From Deltaproteobacteria bacterium (lineage in GTDB: Bacteria > Desulfobacterota > Binatia > UBA9968): 9,597 bases of DNA. The stretch spans positions 1 to 9,597 of the forward strand of contig JACPDC010000067.1 of NCBI GenBank assembly GCA_016184235.1, in the 5' to 3' direction. The notes below the pieces were generated by a model. The model saw nothing but the letters and a program-made list of their open reading frames with translations, searched no databases and was not told where the DNA came from. The translations under genes and the position numbers were made by a program. Shown here piece by piece: positions 1 through 5,893 of this stretch (the first letter of the stretch is position 1; each line of letters begins with the position of its first letter).

Positions 1-40
1 GGCCGCCATCTCCCGGTGGCGCGGCTCAACCTGGTATGAA

Positions 41-709
41 ATGAAAACTTCTCGTCGTGAGCTGATGCGCCTCTACCACCGCCTCCATCGTCACTATGGT
101 GATCTTAGCTGGTGGCCGGGGGATACTCCCCTGGAGGTCTCCGTAGGCGCAATCCTCACGCAAAATACCGCCTGGACCAATGTAGAAAAAGCCATTAAGC
201 GCCTGAAAGAAGCGCGCTCTTTGAGCGTCGCCGCGCTGGGGCGCATGACTCACCGGCGCCTCGCCCTCCTTATCAAGTCGGCAGGTTACTTCAACGTGAA
301 GGCGCGGCGCCTGAAGAATTTCATCTCTTTTCTGCAGGGCCGCCACGGCGGCAGCCTAAATAAAATGTTCCGGCAGCCCACCTCTCGGCTGCGCCAAGAG
401 CTTCTCGCCGTCAACGGCGTGGGTCCCGAGACCGCGGACTCCATCCTGCTCTACGCCGGGGAAAAGCCGGTCTTCGTCATCGACGCCTATACGAAAAGGG
501 TGCTCTCGCGCCACGGCGTCCTACCTTACGAAAAGGGCTACGACGACTTTCAACAGCTCTTCATGAAACATCTTCCCCGCAGCGCGTCCTTTTACAACCA
601 GTACCACGCCATGTTCGTGAATATCGGCAAGGACTTCTGCCGCAAGCGGCCGCTCTGCGCCTCCTGCCCCTTAAACGGCTGGCGCAACGTCCCGCCGGTA
701 AAGTCCTGA
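41..709 (+). CDS. MagIII-like DNA glycosylase (HhH-GPD / endonuclease III superfamily)
   Basis: Predicted base-excision-repair glycosylase of 222 residues, close to the length of Helicobacter MagIII, which removes 3-methyladenine. The helix-hairpin-helix lies at about 121-136 (LLAVNGVGPETADSIL) and the catalytic aspartate is D148 in VIDAY. The lysine that gives endonuclease III its lyase activity (GVGRKTA) is replaced by E130 in GVGPETA, so a monofunctional glycosylase is inferred. W24, W25, P26 and W45 sit where MagIII, from memory of its structure, has its base-binding aromatic pocket (W24, W25, P26, F45). The C-terminus has C200, C206 and C209 but no fourth cysteine, so a normal C-X6-C-X2-C-X5-C iron-sulfur loop is not complete. 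No clear ribosome site precedes ATG 41, and the frame stays open to the window edge, so an upstream start is possible. It may be the tail of an operon: a TGA at 37-39 or 42-44 could end the gene before it. Substrate is inferred; a general endonuclease III-like role is the alternative. Confidence 0.88.
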   Translation: MKTSRRELMRLYHRLHRHYGDLSWWPGDTPLEVSVGAILTQNTAWTNVEKAIKRLKEARSLSVAALGRMTHRRLALLIKSAGYFNVKARRLKNFISFLQGRHGGSLNKMFRQPTSRLRQELLAVNGVGPETADSILLYAGEKPVFVIDAYTKRVLSRHGVLPYEKGYDDFQQLFMKHLPRSASFYNQYHAMFVNIGKDFCRKRPLCASCPLNGWRNVPPVKS

Positions 710-722
710 GCTTATTTTTTTC

Positions 723-752
723 TTGTCATCTCTGCTCCGAGCGGTCTATATT
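723..752 (+). promoter_or_regulatory. sigma70-type promoter for the endonuclease Q gene
   Basis: A -35-like TTGTCA (723-728, 5 of 6 to TTGACA) and a -10-like TATATT (747-752, 5 of 6 to TATAAT) are separated by 18 bases. Transcription would start near 759, only about 13 bases before the ATG at 772. That short leader (CCACCACCACC before the ATG) has no Shine-Dalgarno sequence, so translation would be nearly leaderless. A T-rich run at 714-721 after the upstream stop may help end the previous transcript, but no hairpin precedes it. Predicted by eye only. Confidence 0.5.
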
Positions 753-771
753 TCTCTCAACCACCACCACC

Positions 772-1803
772 ATGCGCCTTATCGCCGACCTGCACATTCA
801 CTCCCGCTACAGCCGCGCCTGCAGTCAGGAAATGGAGGTCACAACCCTGGCCAAATGGGCGCGGATCAAAGGGGTGAACCTGCTCGGCACCGGCGACTTC
901 ACCCATCCGCTCTACTTCGCCGAGCTTAAAAACAAGCTCGAAGGCGGCGACGGCGGCCTCTTGCGCCTCAAGGGGGAGCGCGAAGGGCCATACTTCATTC
1001 CCACGGTGGAGGTTAACAACATCTACCACCAGGGAGGGCGGCTGCGGAAAATACATACTCTCATCGTCGCCCCGGGCCTGGAGGCCGCGGCGCGGATCAA
1101 CCGGAAGCTAAGCTCGCGCGGCAAGCTCAGCGCCGACGGCAGGCCTACCTTCACCTTTTCGGCCAAGGAGCTGGTCAAGCTGGTCCTGGACATCGCTCCC
1201 GAGGCCATGCTCATCCCGGCGCATGCCTGGACCCCGTGGTTTTCTCTCTACGGCTCCAATTCGGGTTTCGACTCTCTCGAAGAGTGCTTCGAGGAGGAGA
1301 GCGCCAACATCCACGCCATCGAGACCGGTCTCTCTTCGGATCCGGCGATGAACTGGCGTCTCTCGACCCTCGACCGCATCACCTTGATTTCCAACTCCGA
1401 CGCCCACTCGCCGCGCAAGATCGCGCGCGAAGCGAACGTGCTCGACTGCCCGGCTACGTACCGGGACGTCGTGGAGACCCTCAAGGGCGGGGAGCCGTCG
1501 AGATTTCTCTTTACCATCGAGTTTTTCCCTGAAGAAGGGAAATACCACTACGACGGCCACCGCAACTGTAAGGTGGTATGGAGCCCCCAGGAGACCAAAC
1601 GGCACCAGGCCATATGCCCGGCCTGCGGCAAGAGGCTTAAGAAAGCCGCGCCGCAAAAGATCTGGCAGAGAATCCTCCAAGTCCGCCGCGAGGAGGTCGA
1701 GGTCGCGCCCGGCTATGACGGGGTCTACGGGAAAATCTCCCTGTCTTCTTCCAAGGCAGAGCCCCAACCTCAAGCCCTGGCCGGCCAATTAGATCTTCTC
1801 TAG
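772..1803 (+). CDS. Endonuclease Q family protein (PHP-domain DNA repair nuclease) with C-terminal clamp-binding-like motif
   Basis: EndoQ nicks DNA 5' of deaminated or damaged bases (uracil, hypoxanthine, abasic sites). The 343-residue protein has PHP metal motifs in order: DLHIHS (6-11), GTGDFTHP (39-46), EVNNIYH (80-86) with KIHTL (93-97), IPAHAW (148-153) and SNSDAHS (207-213). A zinc-binding segment follows: C266 in HRNC, then CPAC at 282-285. After it comes VAPGYDGVYGKISL (311-324), typical of the family C-terminal end. The last five residues are QLDLL (339-343), close to the bacterial beta-clamp consensus QL(S/D)LF; archaeal EndoQ is known to bind PCNA. Similar PHP modules occur fused to UvrD-type helicases, but no helicase follows here. 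It lies after another base-damage repair gene but seems to have its own promoter (723-752). Family is confident from motif order; bacterial activity on deaminated DNA is inferred from homologues. Confidence 0.9.
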   Translation: MRLIADLHIHSRYSRACSQEMEVTTLAKWARIKGVNLLGTGDFTHPLYFAELKNKLEGGDGGLLRLKGEREGPYFIPTVEVNNIYHQGGRLRKIHTLIVAPGLEAAARINRKLSSRGKLSADGRPTFTFSAKELVKLVLDIAPEAMLIPAHAWTPWFSLYGSNSGFDSLEECFEEESANIHAIETGLSSDPAMNWRLSTLDRITLISNSDAHSPRKIAREANVLDCPATYRDVVETLKGGEPSRFLFTIEFFPEEGKYHYDGHRNCKVVWSPQETKRHQAICPACGKRLKKAAPQKIWQRILQVRREEVEVAPGYDGVYGKISLSSSKAEPQPQALAGQLDLL

Positions 1804-1861
1804 TCCCGCGCGATCAACCCCGCTTTACCGATTGCCATTTTTCCGTTAAATTGAACGGCGC

Positions 1862-2680
1862 ATGACAGCCATGGATCTCAAGCCTATCACCCTGACAACG
1901 GACTTCGGCCACACGGACCCGTTTGTGGGGATCATGAAGGGAGTGATCTTCGGCATCAATCCCCATGCCAATGTCATTGACTTGAGCCACGGCATTCCGG
2001 CTCAAGACCTCCTGGCCGGCGCGCTGGTGCTGCGCTACGCGGCGCCCGCCTTTCCCTCCGGAACGATCCACATCGCGGTGGTGGACCCGGGCGTCGGGAG
2101 CGAACGCCGTCCGCTGCTGATCGAGTCCGAAGGCGCCTTTTTCATCGGCCCGGACAATGGCGTCCTGAGTCTCGCGCTCGAGGGAAAAACGGTGAGCCGG
2201 ATCACCCATCTCGCGAACGAGAGCTACCATCTCAAGCCGATCAGCGCGACTTTCCACGGCAGAGACATCTTCGCCCCGGTCGCCGCCTATCTCTCCTTGG
2301 GCATCGCCCCTGGGGATTTCGGCGACTCTGTGAATGATTTCACGCGCCTCGCCTGGCCGAAGGTGACCGAAGCCGCAGGCGCTCTGGCCGGAAAGGTCAT
2401 CTACATCGACGGTTTTGGCAACCTGATCACCAACATCCGGGAGCGCGATCTCAGTCCGTTCGATCCCCAGGGGCTCGCGATCTCCGTGGCTGGCGTGACC
2501 GTCCGGGGGATCGCTTCCCACTACCGCAGCGGCGGGGAGAGGGTTTGCACCGCGATCATCAACAGCTGGGGCCTGTTGGAGATCTTCTCGTTCAAGGGCA
2601 ATGCCCAGCTTCTCTGCGGGGCCCAGATCGGGGACGCTGTCTCCGTGCGCCAGACCGGAACCGGAGAACAGGCGCCATGA
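1862..2680 (+). CDS. S-adenosyl-L-methionine hydroxide adenosyltransferase (DUF62 family)
   Basis: 272-residue member of the SAM-dependent fluorinase/chlorinase superfamily. Ordinary members use water/hydroxide to split SAM into adenosine and methionine; the halogenating branch is rare. Family motifs are present in order: TTDFGHTDPFVGIMKGVI (12-29), VVDPGVGSERR (73-83), FIGPDNGVLSLAL (94-106), TFHGRDIFAPVAAYLS (130-145) and YIDGFGNLITNI (181-192). D75, an arginine at 82-83 and H132 match the Asp-Arg-His triad that marks hydroxide adenosyltransferases, so halogenase activity is not expected. The C-terminal beta-barrel half follows residue 170. ATG 1871 (MDLKPITLTTDFG) is an equally plausible start; neither has a good ribosome site. 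A weak promoter-like pair (TTTACC 1824-1829, TAAATT 1847-1852) lies just upstream. Its stop overlaps the next gene's start by ATGA, implying coupled translation. Physiological role in bacteria is poorly understood. Confidence 0.92.
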   Translation: MTAMDLKPITLTTDFGHTDPFVGIMKGVIFGINPHANVIDLSHGIPAQDLLAGALVLRYAAPAFPSGTIHIAVVDPGVGSERRPLLIESEGAFFIGPDNGVLSLALEGKTVSRITHLANESYHLKPISATFHGRDIFAPVAAYLSLGIAPGDFGDSVNDFTRLAWPKVTEAAGALAGKVIYIDGFGNLITNIRERDLSPFDPQGLAISVAGVTVRGIASHYRSGGERVCTAIINSWGLLEIFSFKGNAQLLCGAQIGDAVSVRQTGTGEQAP

Positions 2681-3615
2681 ACGGCGATCTGAGACCGCAA
2701 GGAAGGCCGTGGCTGCAGATCTCTCTCTTCCTCTGCACGCTGGTCACTACGACGCTCGCCGGGGCGATGCAGAACGGAGTCGACCCCCTTTCGCGCCCGG
2801 GTGAGATCTATCTGGGGCTGCCGTTTGCAGTCACCCTGATGACGATCCTGTTGGTGCACGAAATGGGCCACTACCTCACCTCCCGCTACCATGGGGTCAA
2901 AGCCACGCTCCCCTACTTCATCCCGGCGCCGTCGTTCATCGGGACCTTCGGGGCGTTCATCAAAATGAACTCGCCCCCGCCGGATCGGCGCTCCCTCTTT
3001 GACGTGGCCGCCGCCGGGCCCCTGGCCGGACTCGTGCTCGCCATCCCCGCGGTCGTCGTCGGCCTCAGGCTCTCCACCGTCTCCCCGGCGGACACCGGTG
3101 CGGGCGGGCTTACTCTGGGCTCCTCCCTGCTGCTCAGTTTTCTCAGCCAGGCCACTCTAGGCATTTTGCCTGATGAGGCGAACATCGTCATGCACCCGAT
3201 CGGTTTCGCGGGCTGGATCGGTCTCTTGGTGACCGCCATGAACCTGCTTCCCGTCGGCCAGCTCGACGGCGGCCATGTCGTCTACGCGCTCTTTGGTGAA
3301 AGGTATCTCTGGGTTTCCCGCGCCGCGTTAGTCGGGATCCTGTCGCTCGGACTGCTGCGCTGGTGGGATGGCTGGCTGGTCTGGGGCCTTCTCCTGCTGT
3401 TTCTGGGACTGCGCCACCCGCCACCGGCCGATCCCTACACGCCGCTCGATCCCAGAAGAAAGTTTATGGGCTGGGTTATGCTGGCCATCCTTGCCGTCAC
3501 TTTTATCCCGGTCCCCTTCTCGGTCCAGGAGCCGAGCGTGCGCCAGGAACGGCTTGAGCCTAAACCAACCGCCTCTCCTCTGGTCGAGGCGAGACTCCAT
3601 GGAGGCCCCCTATGA
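2677..3615 (+). CDS. Site-2 protease family intramembrane zinc metalloprotease (peptidase M50, no PDZ domain)
   Basis: 312-residue polytopic membrane protein. The zinc motif HEMGH is at residues 61-65 inside a hydrophobic helix, and the third ligand motif is QLDGGH (195-200, aspartate D197), giving the HExxH...LDG pair of site-2 proteases. Between them FIPAPSFIGTFGAFIKM (81-97) and AAAGPLAGLVLAIP (111-124) match the EGY1/PDZ-less M50 subgroup. Hydrophobic segments lie at about 14-30, 46-70, 110-130, 175-192, 213-247 and 264-280, followed by a short charged tail. It probably cuts a transmembrane substrate such as an anchored regulator; the substrate cannot be told from here. The start at ATG 2677 is chosen because it overlaps the upstream stop (ATGA) and has GGAGA at 2663-2667; a longer frame from 2545 lies inside the upstream gene and is unlikely. 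Its TGA overlaps the next ATG. Confidence 0.9.
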   Translation: MNGDLRPQGRPWLQISLFLCTLVTTTLAGAMQNGVDPLSRPGEIYLGLPFAVTLMTILLVHEMGHYLTSRYHGVKATLPYFIPAPSFIGTFGAFIKMNSPPPDRRSLFDVAAAGPLAGLVLAIPAVVVGLRLSTVSPADTGAGGLTLGSSLLLSFLSQATLGILPDEANIVMHPIGFAGWIGLLVTAMNLLPVGQLDGGHVVYALFGERYLWVSRAALVGILSLGLLRWWDGWLVWGLLLLFLGLRHPPPADPYTPLDPRRKFMGWVMLAILAVTFIPVPFSVQEPSVRQERLEPKPTASPLVEARLHGGPL

Positions 3616-4067
3616 GCAATCGCCCAAGCTGGCATCAGTACTTTATGACGATCACGCGCCAAGTGGCGGAGCGCTCCACCTGCAAGCGGGCCAAGGTCGG
3701 CGCCGTGATCGTGCGCGACAAGAACATCCTGGCGACCGGCTACAACGGCGCCCCCGCGGGAATGCCCCACTGCATAGACGTGGGCTGTCTCATATACCAG
3801 TCCATGACCCCGAACGGGGATACAGAGGAAAACTGCTTCAGAACCATCCACGCGGAGATGAACGCGATCGCGCAGGCGGCCAAGAACGGCTCCACGATCA
3901 AAGACGCGTCGATCTATATCACGCACACCCCATGCATCCACTGCCTCAAGGTGCTGGTCAATACCGGCATCAAGAGCATCTACTACGAGAAACCCTACAA
4001 GCTCCACACCCTGGACGAGCTGCTGCGCTATACCCACGTCGAGCTCGAAAAAGTGGACTTGCCGTAA
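3612..4067 (+). CDS. dCMP deaminase (ComEB-like)
   Basis: 151-residue zinc deaminase converting dCMP to dUMP, the precursor for thymidylate synthase. The catalytic motif HAEMNAI (80-86) provides the zinc histidine and proton-shuttle glutamate E82; TPCIHC (106-111) provides the two zinc cysteines C108 and C111. STCKRAKVGAVIV (22-34) and GYNGAPAGMPHC (43-54), followed by VGC (57-59), are typical of dCMP deaminases rather than tRNA adenosine or free cytidine deaminases. Length is normal. ATG 3612 overlaps the preceding stop (ATGA) and has GGAGG at 3601-3605 with a 6-base spacer. Likely co-transcribed with the two genes before it and ended by the hairpin at 4071-4104. Whether it has dTTP/dCTP allosteric control cannot be judged from the sequence alone. 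Confidence 0.93.
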   Translation: MSNRPSWHQYFMTITRQVAERSTCKRAKVGAVIVRDKNILATGYNGAPAGMPHCIDVGCLIYQSMTPNGDTEENCFRTIHAEMNAIAQAAKNGSTIKDASIYITHTPCIHCLKVLVNTGIKSIYYEKPYKLHTLDELLRYTHVELEKVDLP

Positions 4068-4070
4068 AAT

Positions 4071-4104
4071 AAAAAAGGGCAGGGATAAGCCCCGCCCCTT
4101 TTTT
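4071..4104. terminator. Terminator-like hairpin between convergent genes
   Basis: AAAAAAGGG (4071-4079) pairs with CCCTTTTTT (4096-4104), and an inner GGG (4082-4084) can pair with CCC (4091-4093) across a small internal loop. The six-T run serves the plus-strand dCMP deaminase transcript; the six-A run becomes a T tract for the minus-strand atpE transcript. It sits in the 54-base gap between the two converging coding regions, where a bidirectional terminator is expected. Confidence 0.8.
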
Positions 4105-4121
4105 ATTCTCCAGTCTTTAAG

Positions 4122-4448
4122 CTAGATCTTGCCCTGCAGAAAGAACGCGATAACAAAGGCGTAAAGGGCAAGGGCCTCGATGAAGGCCAGACCGAGAATC
4201 ATCGGCAGCTGAATTCTCGCCGCCGCGTTCGGGTTGCGCCCGATGCTCTCCATGGCCGCCGCGGCCATGCGTCCCTGACCCAGGGCCGCGCCGAAGGCGC
4301 CGATGGCGATCGCCAACCCCGCGGCGAGCGCCAGGGCCGCCTTGGTGGACGAATCTGCCGGCGCTGCGGCTTCAGCCGCGGCCATAGCCGCGCTGGAAAA
4401 CAACAGCACGAACAGCGCCGCGGTCGCTACTGACACTATCTTTCGCAT
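4122..4448 (-). CDS. atpE: ATP synthase Fo subunit c with N-terminal leader peptide
   Basis: Forms the rotating c-ring of the F-type ATP synthase. The 108-residue protein is longer than the usual 75-90 because of a signal-like N-terminus: MRK, a hydrophobic stretch to about 21, then AMA-A at 21-24 as a likely cleavage site. Mature helix 1 spans about 38-63 and the polar loop is RNP (71-73). The ion-binding carboxylate is E91 in FIEALALYAF. Q58 in GQG and Y96 resemble sodium rings, but positions 92-93 are A and L rather than S and T, so proton coupling (as in chloroplast, FMEAL) is inferred. An excellent ribosome site (AGGAGG, minus strand, 4455-4460) fits the high stoichiometry of c. It is last in the hemL-atpZ-subunit I-atpB-atpE unit; no atpF or F1 genes follow. 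Identity is certain; leader removal is inferred. Confidence 0.97.
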   Translation of the reverse strand: MRKIVSVATAALFVLLFSSAAMAAAEAAAPADSSTKAALALAAGLAIAIGAFGAALGQGRMAAAAMESIGRNPNAAARIQLPMILGLAFIEALALYAFVIAFFLQGKI

Positions 4449-4520
4449 CTCCTACCTCCTTTCCAGCGGATTCCGGCTTGCCTCTCCTCTATCCTCATCC
4501 TCCCCGCTTGAGCCATCCGC

Positions 4521-5228
4521 TCAGTGCTCATGGCTGATCGCCATGGCGACATAAATAACGCTCAATATGGTGAAAACCGCCGCCTGGATCAGTGACACCA
4601 GCGATCCCAAAATGTAAAACAAGACCGGTATGACAACCTTAGTCAAGTCAGTGAAGATCTCCAGCACCAGGTGGTCACCGAACATATTGCCGAAAAGACG
4701 AATGGAAAGCGAAATCGGCCTGAATACGTGCGACGCCAGCTCGATGACAATAAACAAAGGCGCCAGCAGCAGCATCGGCCCCATGAACTGTTTGAAGTAA
4801 CGCACCCCGTGCTCGCGCACCCCGAAATAATGGTAGGCGCAAAAGACCACCAGTCCGAGTCCTAGATTGCTGTAAAAGTAACTCGTCGGGGGCGCGAAAC
4901 CCGGAACCAGACCGAGGAAATTGGCGAGCAATATGAAAATAAACAAGCTGCCGAAAAGAGAGACGTACTTCCGGCCTTCCTTGCCGATAATGCCGTCGCT
5001 CAGACCCACCACGATCTCCACCAGCAGCTCCAAGACGTTTCGCGTGCTCAGCCGCTCCTCGGGCACCGCCGGATCGCTCGCCCGCCGCACCGAGCGCAAG
5101 AAGCGATAAGCCAGCCCGATCAATAGCGCCATCACCAGCAGGGCCGTAAAACTGGGCTCGGAGAGCAGGCTCAGAGGATACGGCAGGAACGGGTGCAATG
5201 CTGAATACCAGGTAAACGGATGCTCCAT
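4521..5228 (-). CDS. atpB: ATP synthase Fo subunit a
   Basis: 235-residue stator subunit forming the proton half-channels against the c-ring. The essential arginine is R177 in SLSIRLFGNMFGDH (173-186), matching E. coli R210, and LIQAAVF (213-219) holds Q215, matching the conserved glutamine of the last helix. Multiple membrane helices occur at about 26-44, 87-110, 120-136, 149-168, 188-210 and 212-232. The start codon comes directly after the TAG of the upstream subunit I gene (5229-5231) with AGGTGA four bases before ATG, indicating coupled translation. About 72 bases separate it from atpE, including the strong atpE ribosome site. Length and motifs are normal for subunit a of this compact type. 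Confidence 0.97.
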   Translation of the reverse strand: MEHPFTWYSALHPFLPYPLSLLSEPSFTALLVMALLIGLAYRFLRSVRRASDPAVPEERLSTRNVLELLVEIVVGLSDGIIGKEGRKYVSLFGSLFIFILLANFLGLVPGFAPPTSYFYSNLGLGLVVFCAYHYFGVREHGVRYFKQFMGPMLLLAPLFIVIELASHVFRPISLSIRLFGNMFGDHLVLEIFTDLTKVVIPVLFYILGSLVSLIQAAVFTILSVIYVAMAISHEH

Positions 5229-5609
5229 CTATTCACCTATCCAGGAAAGCGCCCAGAGTCGATCCACGACGATCGCAACCAGCAGGGAGGAAAAGCCGAG
5301 TGTAAATGACAAAGGATCCAGATCGCTGCGCAAGAGCAGGAGCGAAAGCAGCCCTAAAAAGAGCCCCAGTTTCAGCGCCAGCAGGGTGACGCCGGTCTTG
5401 ATCCTACCCTTTCCGGCAAACGGAGTGAGGAGCCAGTAAATGCCAAAGCTCAAGAGCAAAAAATTGACTCCCATAAACAGCGCGCCGGCAAAGAGAGCGC
5501 GCGGCTCGACCAGTTTGGCGGGAAGCAGCCCCGCCCAAAGCCCCGCGACCAACAGCGCGTGCAACACCTCGATGCGCAGAACCGCAGGCCGTAAAGCCTC
5601 AGCTTTCAT
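5229..5609 (-). CDS. atpI: ATP synthase subunit I (AtpI/UncI-like accessory protein)
   Basis: 126-residue hydrophobic protein with four predicted membrane helices (about 11-30, 36-62, 74-92, 101-121) separated by short charged loops. This profile and its place just before atpB fit the ATP synthase subunit I family, whose members help c-ring assembly and, with AtpZ, have been linked to magnesium handling. The family has few invariant residues, so the call rests mainly on topology, size and gene order. Its ATG overlaps the end of atpZ by 11 bases, and its stop abuts atpB. Confidence 0.78.
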   Translation of the reverse strand: MKAEALRPAVLRIEVLHALLVAGLWAGLLPAKLVEPRALFAGALFMGVNFLLLSFGIYWLLTPFAGKGRIKTGVTLLALKLGLFLGLLSLLLLRSDLDPLSFTLGFSSLLVAIVVDRLWALSWIGE

Positions 5610-5859
5610 TATCGTTACCGCCGAAATACTTTAAATACTGGGTCAAGCGAAACACCGCGCCGACAAAGCCCAAGACCGAGGCCGCCACAGTAAACCAGGG
5701 CGACGTACCAAACTGCAGGTCCACCACGTAGCCGACTACCAGCGCCCCTATGATTGTGCTGGGTATCTCCAGACCTATGGCGAGGTACTTTGCTATCCCG
5801 GCGAAGGGGAGATGAATCTTCCCCGGCTCTTTGTCAGGCTGCTTCGCCCCTGGCCTCAC
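5599..5859 (-). CDS. atpZ: AtpZ-like ATP synthase accessory membrane protein
   Basis: 86-residue protein with two membrane helices (about 22-45 and 55-72). The segment GLEIPSTIIGALVVGYVVDLQFGTSPWF (28-55, shown in part by its key residues G28, G38, G43, D46, T52, P54) and the following glycine-rich helix ending in R71 match the AtpZ/AtpI pattern of a GxxxG helix, an aspartate, T-x-P and a second helix with a closing arginine. AtpZ homologues form a magnesium/calcium transporter with AtpI and promote ATP synthase stability. The start is GTG at 5859: an in-frame TAG lies 15 bases upstream and no ATG is available nearby. It begins 34 bases after the hemL stop, with AAGGAG in that gap but unusually far (over 20 bases) from GTG. 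Confidence 0.75.
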   Translation of the reverse strand: MRPGAKQPDKEPGKIHLPFAGIAKYLAIGLEIPSTIIGALVVGYVVDLQFGTSPWFTVAASVLGFVGAVFRLTQYLKYFGGNDNES

Positions 5860-5893
5860 TTTTTCGAGTCTCTATCACGGGCTCCTTCACAGT

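Noticed and set aside
1..40. C-terminal end of an upstream gene
   Set aside because: TGA at 37-39 or 42-44 could end one, but 12-13 codons give no recognisable protein and two frames are equally possible.
1108..1788. 226-residue minus-strand open frame opposite endonuclease Q
   Set aside because: Antisense shadow with low-complexity composition and no motifs; the PHP motifs are on the plus strand.
1843..1858. CCGTT-AAATTG-AACGG hairpin before the SAM enzyme gene as a terminator
   Set aside because: Five-base stem without a following T tract on either strand; too weak to call.
1814..2521. 235-residue minus-strand open frame opposite the SAM hydroxide adenosyltransferase gene
   Set aside because: Antisense shadow typical of GC-rich genes; the plus-strand frame carries all family motifs.
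3368..4072. 234-residue plus-strand open frame across the protease and dCMP deaminase genes
   Set aside because: Out of frame with two clear, motif-bearing genes; composition is arginine/histidine-rich as expected of a shadow.
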